Assembly (NCBI GenBank): GCA_016213775.1
Contig: JACQZR010000073.1
Location: 1 to 64,000 of the forward strand
Length of the DNA stretch: 64,000 bases
Direction: 5' to 3'
Origin: Acidobacteriota bacterium
Lineage (GTDB): Bacteria > Acidobacteriota > Terriglobia > Bryobacterales > Bryobacteraceae
The notes beneath the pieces were generated by a model. It was given only the letters and a program-made list of their open reading frames with translations, did not search any database and was not told the origin of the DNA. The position numbers and the translations under genes were made by a program. Positions 43,913 to 52,362 of this stretch are shown one piece after another. The stretch's first letter is position 1. Every line of letters starts with the position of its first letter.

Positions 43913-43957
43913 CGCGGGACTTGATTTGATTATATTGGCGGTACAGGCAACAGCACC

Positions 43958-45031
43958 ATGGCGGAAACAACATATCGAGGCCGGCGCGTCTGGCAGATCG
44001 AAAACGACACCATCCGGATCACCTTGACGGTGGAGGGCGGCCATCTCGCCGAACTGCTCCACAAGCCCACGGGCGTCAATCCGATGTGGGCGCCGCCGTG
44101 GCAGTCCATCGAGCCGTCATCGTTTGATCCCGCCAAACATGGAGACACTTACGGGACGCATGGGGAGAGCCGTCTGCTGGCGGGGATCATGGGGCACAAC
44201 CTGTGCATGGATATTTTCGGCGGGCCCAGCGAGGCTGAAGCCGCGGCGGGAATGACGCCGCATGGCGAGGGGTCGATTGTGCCCTACAGGATGAGCATGC
44301 AGGGTGGTGCGCTTGTCGCGGAGGCGGAGTTCCCGATGGCGCAACTTTCCTTCACGCGGCGTGTGCGGTTGCACGGACACGTGGCGGTGATCGAGGAGAC
44401 GGTTCGGAATCTGGCAGCCACGGACAAGCCGGCCGCATGGACGCATCATGTCACGCTCGGGCCGCCCTTCATTGAAAAAGGGCAGACGCAGTTTCGGGTG
44501 ACGGCCACCAAGTCGCGCGTGTATGAGACTGACTTCGGCGGGGAGTTCGGACGGTATCTGACGGGTGCGGATTTCGATTGGCCGCTGGTGCCATTGAAGC
44601 AGGGCGGATCGCTCGATTTGCGCACCATGCCGGATGCGTCGGCAAGCAGCGGGTATACGGCGCACTTGATGGATCAGCGGCGGGAGCACTCGTTTTTCGT
44701 GGCGTGGACGCCATCGGCGAAGGTGGCATGCGGGTACGTGTGGCGCCGCGAGGATTTTCCGTGGCTCGGATTGTGGGAAGAGAATCATGCGCGAGCCGCG
44801 GCGCCATGGAACAGCCAGACTCTGACGCGTGGGATGGAGTTCGGCGTGTCGCCAATGGCGGAGTCGCGGAGGCAGATGATCGAGCGCGGGTCGATGTTCG
44901 GCGTCCCCGGCTACCGCTGGATCCCCGCCAAAGGCGAAGTACGCGTGGTGTATGCGGCCTTCATCACAACCGCTGATGCAGTGCCGGAAGAAGTGGAGTG
45001 GGATGAGGCTGGGAAAGTCGCGCTTTCCTAA
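43958..45031 (+). CDS. aldose 1-epimerase-like protein (DUF4432-type)
   Basis: The protein has 357 residues, cytosolic. It has the galactose-mutarotase beta-sandwich layout, with IRITLTVEGGHLAELLHKP at the start, WTHHVTLGPPF in the middle (conserved His) and HSFFVAWTPSAKVACGYVW later. Related families act on sugars or sugar lactones. The specific substrate is unknown. It is followed 9 bp later by the orphan gluconate dehydrogenase subunit 3-like gene, with which it may form an operon. Confidence 0.7.
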   Translation: MAETTYRGRRVWQIENDTIRITLTVEGGHLAELLHKPTGVNPMWAPPWQSIEPSSFDPAKHGDTYGTHGESRLLAGIMGHNLCMDIFGGPSEAEAAAGMTPHGEGSIVPYRMSMQGGALVAEAEFPMAQLSFTRRVRLHGHVAVIEETVRNLAATDKPAAWTHHVTLGPPFIEKGQTQFRVTATKSRVYETDFGGEFGRYLTGADFDWPLVPLKQGGSLDLRTMPDASASSGYTAHLMDQRREHSFFVAWTPSAKVACGYVWRREDFPWLGLWEENHARAAAPWNSQTLTRGMEFGVSPMAESRRQMIERGSMFGVPGYRWIPAKGEVRVVYAAFITTADAVPEEVEWDEAGKVALS

Positions 45032-45040
45032 GCTGCTACG

Positions 45041-45544
45041 ATGACTGCTATGCATCGCCGCGATCTGTTGATCCTCACGGCCGCAGTGCCCGCGCTGGCA
45101 CAAAACACGTCATGGAAGCCGCAGGTCTTTGACGCGCATCAGAACGAAACCGTGGTGGCGCTGACGGAATTGATCATCCCCGCGACGGACACGCCCGGCG
45201 CAAAGGCGGCGCTAGTGAATCGCTACATCGACCTGTTGTTGCTGGAAGGTCCAGCGGCGGAGCGCGAGCGTTTCTTGGAGGGACTGGCGTTTCTCGACGG
45301 GTATTGCATTCGCCGCTTTGCAGCGCCGTTTGTTAAGTGTCCGGTGGCCGATCAGACAACCGTGCTGGAGGCGTTCGATGCGAACACCACCGGCGATACG
45401 GCTCCGGGGCACAGGTTCTTTCGCATGGCGAAACAACTCACTTCGCGGATCTATTATTCGACGCAGATTGGATACGCGGAGCTGAACAAGGGCGGGCGCG
45501 TGCCGATTGCGTACGGATGCACGCATCCCGAACACCAGGCTTGA
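45041..45544 (+). CDS. gluconate 2-dehydrogenase subunit 3-like protein, without its catalytic partner
   Basis: The protein has 167 residues; ATG 45050 (MHRRDLLILTAAVPALAQ) is an alternative start. The N-terminus looks like a Tat-type signal. The core matches the small subunit 3 family (VALTELIIPATDTPGAKAAL, RYIDLLL). Such subunits normally sit beside a GMC-type flavoprotein, as at 58193-60476 in this window; here the neighbours are an epimerase-like gene and folC. Either the partner lies elsewhere or the gene has been captured for another use. Confidence 0.78.
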   Translation: MTAMHRRDLLILTAAVPALAQNTSWKPQVFDAHQNETVVALTELIIPATDTPGAKAALVNRYIDLLLLEGPAAERERFLEGLAFLDGYCIRRFAAPFVKCPVADQTTVLEAFDANTTGDTAPGHRFFRMAKQLTSRIYYSTQIGYAELNKGGRVPIAYGCTHPEHQA

Positions 45545-45555
45545 AGCTGTAGCGC

Positions 45556-46821
45556 ATGAATACTTATCCGGACTCGGTCCGGTTTCTTTATTCCCTGGGG
45601 AACGAGATCAAGGCGTTCAAGTTTGGCCTCGATACGATTGCGCGCGTTCTGGCGGAGCTGGGCCATCCGGAGCAGGCGTGCCGCGTGGTACACGTGGCGG
45701 GTACGAACGGGAAGGGGTCGACGTGCGCGATGATTGCGTCGGTGCTGCGGGAGGCGGGGCATCGCACGGGGTTGTATACGTCGCCGCACCTGGTGGAGCC
45801 AACCGAGCGCATCCAGATTGACGGCGAGCGCGTGACGGAGGCCGATTTTGCGAGGGCTTTCGATGTGGTGCATGCGGCAGCCGAGCGGTTGGTGGCGGAT
45901 GGCGAGATTGAGAATCACCCGACTTATTTTGAGACTGTGACGGCGATGGCGTTCGTATTGTTTCGCGAACGCGCCTGTGACTGGGTGGTGTTGGAAGTGG
46001 GGCTGGGCGGCAGGCTGGATGCGACCAATGTTGTGATGCCGGAACTGTGCGTGATCACGCCGGTGGATTATGACCACGAGGCGTGGTTGGGGCCGTCGAT
46101 TGAAGCGATCGCCGCGGAGAAGGCCGGGATACTCAAGGCGGGCGTTCCTGTGGTGATGGCGAAGCAGCGCGCGGACGCGGAGGCGGTGATTACGGCGTGC
46201 GCCGAAGAGGTGGGAGCACGGGTTCTGCGTGCGGCCGATGCGATGCCGTCGTCGTTTGTGGATGAAGCGTACGGGAGCACGCTGCAATGGGGTGCGCTTG
46301 CGGTGCGGTGTCCTTTCGCGGGGCTGCATCAGGTGGACAACACCGTGACGGCTCTGGTGGCCTTACGCGAACTCGGCGTCGCCGATGAGTCGATGGTGCG
46401 CGGCATTGCGGCGGCCCAGTGGCCGGGCCGGCTGGAGCGGATTCGCGAGGCGCCCGAAGTGATCCTCGATGGCGCCCATAATCCGGCGGGTGTTCGCGCA
46501 TTGGCGGCCCATATCCGCAGACATTACGCGGCCCGCAAGGTCTGGCTGATCTACGGGACGATGCGCGATAAGAGCGTCGGGGAAATTTGCGAGGAGTTGT
46601 TTCCACTGGCGGCGGAGTTGATTCTCACTGCACCGGATTCGCCGCGCGCGCTCGCGCCGGAGAGTCTGTTGGCGATTGCGGGGCATCCGAGGGCCCGGGT
46701 GGCTGCGACGCTCGGCGAGGCGTGGGACGTAGTCGTGGCGGAAGCTGCGCCCGGCGACGTGGTGTTTATCAGCGGGTCGTTGTATCTGGTGGGTGAGGCG
46801 CGGGCGATGCTCGTACAATAG
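45556..46821 (+). CDS. folC: bifunctional folylpolyglutamate / dihydrofolate synthase
   Basis: The protein has 421 residues, full length. The ATP loop is GTNGKGSTCAMIASVLREAG near residue 54. Further marks are GLYTSPHLVEPTERIQID, the metal-binding ETVTAMAF, LGGRLDATNV and the Mur-ligase C-terminal stretch ILDGAHNPAGVRALAAHI. It adds glutamate to dihydropteroate and folates in the cytosol. It lies 11 bp after the orphan subunit 3-like gene and 9 bp before plsC. Confidence 0.95.
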   Translation: MNTYPDSVRFLYSLGNEIKAFKFGLDTIARVLAELGHPEQACRVVHVAGTNGKGSTCAMIASVLREAGHRTGLYTSPHLVEPTERIQIDGERVTEADFARAFDVVHAAAERLVADGEIENHPTYFETVTAMAFVLFRERACDWVVLEVGLGGRLDATNVVMPELCVITPVDYDHEAWLGPSIEAIAAEKAGILKAGVPVVMAKQRADAEAVITACAEEVGARVLRAADAMPSSFVDEAYGSTLQWGALAVRCPFAGLHQVDNTVTALVALRELGVADESMVRGIAAAQWPGRLERIREAPEVILDGAHNPAGVRALAAHIRRHYAARKVWLIYGTMRDKSVGEICEELFPLAAELILTAPDSPRALAPESLLAIAGHPRARVAATLGEAWDVVVAEAAPGDVVFISGSLYLVGEARAMLVQ

Positions 46822-46830
46822 ATAAACCGC

Positions 46831-47562
46831 ATGCTGAGCTGGATTCGTACACTTCTCTGGACAGGCCCCATGGTGCTGCTGCTGACCGTGTTTTGGGGGA
46901 CCTTGGATTTGATTGCGAGTTTTCTCGATGGGTCGGGCAACTGGCAGCACAGCATTGCGCAGCGATGGTCGCGGGCGCTGCTGTTCATCGGCGGCGTGCG
47001 CGTGACACGGCGCGGGATGGAGAACATTGAAGTGAACGGCAGCTACGTGTTCGCGTCCAACCATCTCAGCTTCGCGGACACGCCGCTCATGCTTGCCCAC
47101 ATCCCTTGCCAGTTCCGTTTTTTCGCCAAGCATGGGTTGTTCAATGTGCCGTTCATCGGATTTCACTTGCGGCGCGGCGGACATATCCCGGTGCCGCGTG
47201 AGAATACGCGCGCGGCGGTGCGGGCCATTCACGACGCGGGTAAGATCGTCAAGGAGAAGAAGATCTCGCTGCTGTTGTTTCCCGAGGGCGGACGGTCTCA
47301 CGGGGTGTTGCGGGAGTTCAAGGAAGGGGCGGCATTGATTGCCATTTCGGCTGGTGTGCCAATTGTTCCGGTAGCGATCAAGGGAACACGCGAGATTATT
47401 CCGATGGGTTCGATTCGAATGGTGCCGGGAAAGGTGCAGTTGCGAATCGGGAAGCCGATTACTACGGCGGACCTGACCACCAGGGATCGCGGCAGTCTGA
47501 ACGATCAGTTGCGGGCGGCGGTGGAGGCGATGCTTGCGGAGATCGAGCGTGAGGGGCTGTGA
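46831..47562 (+). CDS. plsC: 1-acyl-sn-glycerol-3-phosphate acyltransferase
   Basis: The protein has 243 residues with an N-terminal membrane segment (VLLLTVFWGTLDLIASFL). Catalytic H-x4-D is in SNHLSFADTPLML, and the second block FPEGGRSHGVLREFKEGA and the VPIVPVAIKGTREI stretch complete the PlsC signature. It makes phosphatidic acid at the inner membrane. It lies 9 bp downstream of folC. The next small gene begins with a GTG inside its stop region, so translation is coupled. Confidence 0.93.
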   Translation: MLSWIRTLLWTGPMVLLLTVFWGTLDLIASFLDGSGNWQHSIAQRWSRALLFIGGVRVTRRGMENIEVNGSYVFASNHLSFADTPLMLAHIPCQFRFFAKHGLFNVPFIGFHLRRGGHIPVPRENTRAAVRAIHDAGKIVKEKKISLLLFPEGGRSHGVLREFKEGAALIAISAGVPIVPVAIKGTREIIPMGSIRMVPGKVQLRIGKPITTADLTTRDRGSLNDQLRAAVEAMLAEIEREGL

Positions 47563-47744
47563 GGTGCACCTTGCCGCCTGAGGATTTCCGGCGACTCGCC
47601 AAGTGGCTCCGTGAGCTGGAGCAATCGCGCTGGGATGAGCAAATGGACCGCGATTCGATCCGCGGCAAGTTGGATTTTCTTTTCCAGGAGGCTGAGGATG
47701 AGGTTGCGCGGGGCCTGACGCGCAAATGGCCGGCGGCGGAATGA
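47559..47744 (+). CDS. small protein of unknown function, coupled to plsC
   Basis: The protein has 61 residues. GTG 47559 overlaps the plsC stop (GTGA). The sequence is charged and helical (PPEDFRRLAKWLRELEQSRW, LDFLFQEAEDEVARG) and keeps the host's codon style; a helical hairpin or a DNA/RNA-associated adaptor is possible. No family was recognised. The end lies just before a 280-bp gene-poor stretch. Confidence 0.6.
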   Translation: MRCTLPPEDFRRLAKWLRELEQSRWDEQMDRDSIRGKLDFLFQEAEDEVARGLTRKWPAAE

Positions 47745-48023
47745 CATCATCGGCCACTTGCCGCTTCTGGGTCTTGTTCCATGCGCTCCCTGGCGACATC
47801 CAGTCGCTTGCGATCAAGAGCTACCATTGTGGCTCAAGTCGGAATCATGTCGTCTGGGCCTTCATGTCGATGTGGTAGACGATTCCGTTCCTGAGCAACC
47901 AGAATTCGACTTGGCCAACGGAGCGGTACTCATTTCGTAATCCGCCCCCAAAGCTCGCCCCGCCGGGTGTTCAGATCGTCATCTCCCGCGGCGCCTTCGC
48001 ATGCCAGGTGCGGCTCGGTATGT
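47745..48023. other. gene-poor stretch ahead of the HigBA relic
   Basis: No convincing gene was seen. Two small minus-strand frames (47747-47827, and one ending near 47858 that is interrupted by a stop around 47971) read like ordinary protein but are too short and broken to name. The stretch is best read as old accessory DNA that has decayed. Confidence 0.4.
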
Positions 48024-48295
48024 CATATTGGACATAGGGCGCCGTGGCCCGCGCTGTCGACGCTGCCGTTCCAGGCGGAAGCCCGTCTGGAGCTTGATTC
48101 CTGCTCAGAAGGCTGCAACAAGGTGAGAGTCTGAGCTTGCCACATTCCAGGCCGATGCCTGTGATCGGAGTGCAATGCCACGAACTCCGGATCAATGACG
48201 AGAATCAGACATGGCGGATCGTTTACTATTTGGCTGCGGACGCCGTGGTGATTCTCAATGTGTTCAGCAAGAAGACGACGGAGGGGACGCGGTGA
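48024..48295 (+). pseudogene. HigB/Gp49-family (RelE-like) toxin, frameshifted
   Basis: Two frames join into a toxin of the Gp49/HigB family. The first reads LSTLPFQAEARLELD up to about 48098; then, one base out of phase, FLLRRLQQGESLSLPHSR, PMPVIGVQCHELRINDENQ, TWRIVYYLAADAVVILNVF and SKKT, ending at a TGA that overlaps the antitoxin GTG. A single lost T in a TTT run near 48097 would explain the break. The C-terminal 'TPK.VI..CKRRL' part of relatives is also missing after SKKT. The N-terminal start is not resolved. The toxin is probably inactive. Confidence 0.75.
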
Positions 48296-48624
48296 ACAAT
48301 GCTAAGAAGGCCCGGCTCGAAGAGGCAGGATGGAAGGTTGGGGACGCATCCGAGTTCCTCAATCTGGAACCGAAGGAAGCTCAATTCGTTGAACTGAAAC
48401 TGGCGCTTGCCACCGGGGTTCGGCAACTCCGCGAACGAAGCGGACTGACTCAAGTCGCGCTGGCGGAGAAACTGGGTTCCAGCCAGTCACGCGTGGCGAA
48501 GATGGAAGCCGCGCACCGTTCTGTCACGCTTGATCTGATGTTGCGTTCGCTGCTGGCAATTGGTGCAACACCGGGTGACATAGCGAAACTGATCAAGCGG
48601 GCGGAGACGCATCGGGCAGCGTAG
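48292..48624 (+). CDS. HigA-family antitoxin (XRE helix-turn-helix)
   Basis: The protein has 110 residues from GTG 48292, overlapping the stop of the toxin relic (GTGA), the usual HigBA coupling; an in-frame ATG at 48211 lies within the toxin region. The opening NAKKARLEEAGWKVGDASEF and AQFVELKLALATGVRQLRE are typical of HigA, followed by a Cro/CI-type helix-turn-helix (LTQVALAEKLGSSQSRVAKM). It should still bind its operator even though the toxin is broken. Confidence 0.85.
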   Translation: MNNAKKARLEEAGWKVGDASEFLNLEPKEAQFVELKLALATGVRQLRERSGLTQVALAEKLGSSQSRVAKMEAAHRSVTLDLMLRSLLAIGATPGDIAKLIKRAETHRAA

Positions 48625-48687
48625 CGCTTGTCCGGTGAGGCCGCTGTCCAAGCGCAGTAGTCCACGGTGTGGATTTGGATTGGCACC

Positions 48688-49071
48688 TCAGCTCGTCCGC
48701 GAAGTGAGCTTGATGAGGTGGTAGGCGATCAGTGACAAAGCCGGCACGGCCGCTGTGAGGAACATCGCGGCAAGCGTGGGATCGGCGGGGTATTTGGGGT
48801 GAAGCGCCGATTGTATTGCCGCTGCCGTGAAGAGGAGCATCAGGAGGGCAGTGCTCGCAAGCCAAGCGAGTTTCCCTCTCCTGGTGAGGTGGCGGAGGGC
48901 CAGATGGTAGAGCAGGGCGAACGCGGGCGGAATGAGTAGAAGGACCAGGTATTCCAGGGTTGTGTCGCTCTCGCGGGCGATATCGTGCATGGCCGCCCAG
49001 GTGAGATAGAAGAGGACTAGCGTTCCGATGGCGGTGGCGGGAAGGCAACCGAAGCTGTTGCGGCGTTCCAT
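48688..49071 (-). CDS. small membrane protein of unknown function
   Basis: The protein has 127 residues from ATG 49071 (MERRNSFGCLPATAIGT). The frame continues upstream to 49164, but that part would overlap the VapB gene and is rejected. Four hydrophobic segments are apparent (about residues 12-28, 43-60, 75-92, 103-120). No family was recognised. It stands between two toxin-antitoxin loci. Confidence 0.65.
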   Translation of the reverse strand: MERRNSFGCLPATAIGTLVLFYLTWAAMHDIARESDTTLEYLVLLLIPPAFALLYHLALRHLTRRGKLAWLASTALLMLLFTAAAIQSALHPKYPADPTLAAMFLTAAVPALSLIAYHLIKLTSRTS

Positions 49072-49144
49072 GTCAGGAGTATAGCGAGCGTTATCATGCG
49101 TGGGGAGGACTGGTTTGCTGCTATGTTGAGAGGAGAGGAATCCG

Positions 49145-49423
49145 ATGGCGAAGGTTTCATCCAAATTTCAAGTGACCGTTCCCAAGGCGATCGCGGAGAA
49201 GTACAGTATTCGTCCAGGTGATACGGTTAACTGGATTGCCTCGGGAAATGTAATTCAGTTAGTTCCTGTGAGCGAGTCCTCGACTGCCTCCCGCGAGGCT
49301 CGACTCCGTTCCTTTGACCTGGTAACGAAACGAATCGCCGCCCGTCGAAGGTCAGCCAAGGCGGAGGTAAGCGATCGCGGTTGGCGCCGGGAGGATCTCT
49401 ACCAACGTGGTTTCCCTCGTTGA
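49145..49423 (+). CDS. vapB: AbrB/SpoVT-family antitoxin of a VapBC pair
   Basis: The protein has 92 residues. The first 45 form a swapped-hairpin AbrB fold (SSKFQVTVPKAIAEKYSIRP, GDTVNWIASGNVIQLVPV). The C-terminal tail (from about residue 55) is basic and ends WRREDLYQRGF, the type of segment that wraps the toxin. An AGGAG-like ribosome binding site precedes it. The toxin gene starts 17 bp inside its end, the usual order and overlap for VapBC. It probably represses its own operon. Confidence 0.85.
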   Translation: MAKVSSKFQVTVPKAIAEKYSIRPGDTVNWIASGNVIQLVPVSESSTASREARLRSFDLVTKRIAARRRSAKAEVSDRGWRREDLYQRGFPR

Positions 49424-49841
49424 CACGAATGTACTCGTTTACCGCTTCGATTCGAGATTTCCCGAAAAGCAGCGGATCGCGACAGAGGTACTCCGTCAAG
49501 GCTTATTGACTGACTCGCTTCGGATTCCGCACCAGTGCATTATCGAGTTCGTGGCAGTGGTGTCCAGACCTGTTCGAGGTCACTTGATCCTGGGGATGAG
49601 TGAAGGTCTTCGCCAAGCCAACCGGATATTGAGTCAGTTCACGATTCTGTATCCGACAGAAGCGCTCGTGCGGATCGCGATTGAGTGTTGCACCCGACAC
49701 CAATTGAATTGGTTTGACGCGCAAATCCTGGCTTATGCTCTCCATTATGACGTCAAGGAGATCATCACGGAGGACTTTACGCATGATCGCGTTTATGGTG
49801 GTGTGCGCACGGTGAACCCGTTCCCAGCGGCGCGCGAATAG
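49407..49841 (+). CDS. vapC: PIN-domain ribonuclease toxin VapC
   Basis: The protein has 144 residues from GTG 49407. The PIN acidic residues are visible: Asp in VDTNVLVYRFD near residue 6, Glu in IIEFVAVV, Asp in NWFDAQILAYA and Asp in TEDFTHDR. The layout is complete, so this is the one TA locus of the window that looks intact. VapC toxins cut tRNA or rRNA when freed from VapB. Confidence 0.9.
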   Translation: MVSLVDTNVLVYRFDSRFPEKQRIATEVLRQGLLTDSLRIPHQCIIEFVAVVSRPVRGHLILGMSEGLRQANRILSQFTILYPTEALVRIAIECCTRHQLNWFDAQILAYALHYDVKEIITEDFTHDRVYGGVRTVNPFPAARE

Positions 49842-49893
49842 ATCTGATCAAGGCCGAGGATTGCAGGGAGTGTTATGATCGTCATCTCCCGCC

Positions 49894-52362
49894 ATGCTGA
49901 GTTTTTTCTGGGTCCTCTGTGCACTGGTTTCGGCTGCCGACCGCGATACTATCATTCAGAATCCCGTGGAGTCGCGGACGTTCAAGGCGAAGTACGTCGC
50001 GCTGACGGATTCGTGGGTGAAAGGCATCGTGTTCACCGTTGCGGAAGAGCGGGCGATGCAGGAGGGCAAGCAGCGCGAGGCCGAGATGGACAAGGGCCCC
50101 GACGACCCTGTTGCCAAACGGATTCGCGCCAAGGGGGAGGCCTCGTGGGAGGCGCTGGCGGCGGCATATCCGGCGAAGATTCTCGACCGCACGATACTGG
50201 GCACGTATTCCGATCCGAGGGACACGGGTGGGATTCACGACGAGTTTGCCATTTATTGGAACGGTGCGATTGGGGCGAACCTGATCAAGGGCCGGCTGAC
50301 CGATGCATACGGAGCGACGGGAGTTTCGCCGCTGGCGTTCAACACGGCGGTTGAGTTCCGTACGGGTGCGGATGGCGAGTTGTTCGGGCAGGATCGCAAC
50401 CATTATTCGAGCATCGGCTATGAGAACGGCTATCTGCCGATCGTCACGGCGACGTATACGCGCGACGGAATCCGGTACCGGCAGGTGGCGTTTGCGCACC
50501 GTCCGGCGGGGGAATGGGCGGGCTCGGACATTGCGTACGTGCGGTTCGAGATTACGAATACCAGCGCCGCGCGGCAGACGACGCGTTTCTCAGAGCGCAT
50601 TGTTTTGAACGACGGTGGTGCGTTGCGGTTCGAGCGCGGGATGGTGATGGATCCGAGCGGCGCCGTGCTGCTTGCAGTGGATGATACGCGGGTTCGGTTC
50701 GATGCCGCTTCCGGCACGCTGTCACACGAATTTGCGCTGGCCCCGGGCACCACCGCGCAACTCCACATCAAGATGCCGTATCTGCCCGACAAGAAGCGGT
50801 TGATGAAAGCGCCTACCGCCGCGGACTTCGATTCCGCCCACGCGACGCAGAAGGATTTCTGGGAGGCGCTGCTGTCGAAAGCGTCACGGATTGAAGTGCC
50901 GGACCCACGCATCAACAGCATGTACCGCGCGCTGCTGGCGCAGAATTTTGTCCTCGCTGACGGGCCGAAATACACGTACGGATCGGGGCTTCGCTACAAC
51001 GATTCCACCTACCCTTACGAGAGCGGATTCGCGACTCATGTATTCGCGGCGTATGGCTACAAGGACTATGCCGGCGCGATGCAGCGCGGCTTTCTGCCGA
51101 TGACGGTGACGCCGGCTGGCGCGGGGCGGAAGTATCAGAACCGCCGCGCGATGGTGCTGCATCATCTGCTGGAGAACTACCGTCTCACCGGCAAGACCGA
51201 TTTGTTTGAGCGCTACAAGACGGACTATTACCGGGTGGCGGATGAGATTGTGAAGGACCGGCGCAGCACGATGACACCGGGCGAGAAGCCGCTGCACTGG
51301 GGTCTGCTGCCGCCGGATAAGCCGGGCGTGGATGTGCAGGCGAGCACACAGCGTGTCTACGTGCTGGGACACAACGTTACGAACTGCGCGGGTTTGCAGG
51401 CGTTTGGGCATTTTCTGGTGAAGACGGGTCTCGACCGCGACAACGGCGAGAAGTACTTGCGCGAGGCTGCGGATTTTCGCAAGACACTGATGAGCGCGAT
51501 GGAGCGGGCGGCGATTCGGCTGCCGGACCGTCCTCCGTTTGTCGATTTGCAGACCTTATATTTCCGGCAGACCCCGGATTACGGCCCCGAGCCGTACGAC
51601 GATCTCGCGCTTGGACGGCTGCAGGGCGCCTACTTCCATTACTGGGTGGACATGGAGTTCCACTACAACTTCTTCAATCCGGAAGATGCGGTAGGGCAAT
51701 GGCTGGCCGATTACGTTCTGGCGCGCAACGGCAAGGTGCTGGGCTTAACGCGCGCGCGCAGGCAAGACGGCCGCATCGGCGCCTGGATCAACAATGTCTA
51801 TGACGCGGGCTATTACAACTACCGGCTGCGGCAGGGCAACGTCAGCGAGTTTGTCTTCGGCCTCTACAGCAAGTTCGTGTTCGGACATTCGCGGTATACG
51901 CAGGTTGCGTCGGAGGGGTCGCCGTTCCTTTTCTACAACACGGTGAATGGCGGTTACGTGGGCGCGGATTACTCCTTTCCCAATTCAGCGGCGAACGCGG
52001 ACACGCTGCTCATGCTGCGCAACGCACTCGTCTATGAAGACCTGCGCGAAAACGTGGAGACGGGGAAACTGCTGTTGTTGAAAGGCGCGCCGCGGGCGTG
52101 GTTGGGGGCCGGCAAGCAGATCCGCGTGGAACGGTTATCCACGTATTATGGCGACCTCGGCTTCACGGTGAATGCCTACGCGCGCACGGTGCGGGCAAAG
52201 ATCGACGCGCCGCGCGGGCAATGGAAGATTCTGGAGATCGCGCTGCGAAGCGCACCACGCGCAGTGAAAGTGAATGGCAAGCCGCACACGGATTTCGACG
52301 CCGGCGGCAACGTCCGGCTGAGCCCGGGAGCGGCGTCCTACGTGGTGGAAGCTCAATACTGA
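49894..52362 (+). CDS. secreted six-hairpin glycosidase-like protein
   Basis: The protein has 822 residues with a signal peptide (MLSFFWVLCALVSAAD). The first third is beta-rich, and from about residue 330 a helical (alpha/alpha)6-like barrel begins (DPRINSMYRALLAQNFVLAD, HVFAAYGYKDYAGAMQRGF, RAMVLHHLLENYRLTGKTDL). A C-terminal beta domain follows (GLGF-like, VKVNGKPHTDF). Architecturally it resembles GH families with a six-hairpin barrel, but the family and catalytic acids could not be fixed. It opens a four-gene operon, and the downstream stop/start is TGATG with the symporter. Confidence 0.7.
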   Translation: MLSFFWVLCALVSAADRDTIIQNPVESRTFKAKYVALTDSWVKGIVFTVAEERAMQEGKQREAEMDKGPDDPVAKRIRAKGEASWEALAAAYPAKILDRTILGTYSDPRDTGGIHDEFAIYWNGAIGANLIKGRLTDAYGATGVSPLAFNTAVEFRTGADGELFGQDRNHYSSIGYENGYLPIVTATYTRDGIRYRQVAFAHRPAGEWAGSDIAYVRFEITNTSAARQTTRFSERIVLNDGGALRFERGMVMDPSGAVLLAVDDTRVRFDAASGTLSHEFALAPGTTAQLHIKMPYLPDKKRLMKAPTAADFDSAHATQKDFWEALLSKASRIEVPDPRINSMYRALLAQNFVLADGPKYTYGSGLRYNDSTYPYESGFATHVFAAYGYKDYAGAMQRGFLPMTVTPAGAGRKYQNRRAMVLHHLLENYRLTGKTDLFERYKTDYYRVADEIVKDRRSTMTPGEKPLHWGLLPPDKPGVDVQASTQRVYVLGHNVTNCAGLQAFGHFLVKTGLDRDNGEKYLREAADFRKTLMSAMERAAIRLPDRPPFVDLQTLYFRQTPDYGPEPYDDLALGRLQGAYFHYWVDMEFHYNFFNPEDAVGQWLADYVLARNGKVLGLTRARRQDGRIGAWINNVYDAGYYNYRLRQGNVSEFVFGLYSKFVFGHSRYTQVASEGSPFLFYNTVNGGYVGADYSFPNSAANADTLLMLRNALVYEDLRENVETGKLLLLKGAPRAWLGAGKQIRVERLSTYYGDLGFTVNAYARTVRAKIDAPRGQWKILEIALRSAPRAVKVNGKPHTDFDAGGNVRLSPGAASYVVEAQY

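Noticed and set aside
47747-47827. 26-codon minus-strand frame that reads like ordinary protein
   Set aside because: Too short, no family and no ribosome binding site that stands out.
47758-47940. 60-codon plus-strand frame
   Set aside because: Cys-rich, unlike any known small protein, and overlaps minus-strand frames that read more like protein; neither is convincing.
52135-52143. TTATCCACG, a near DnaA box
   Set aside because: A single copy inside a coding gene; no cluster of boxes, no AT-rich stretch and no dnaA nearby, so not an origin.
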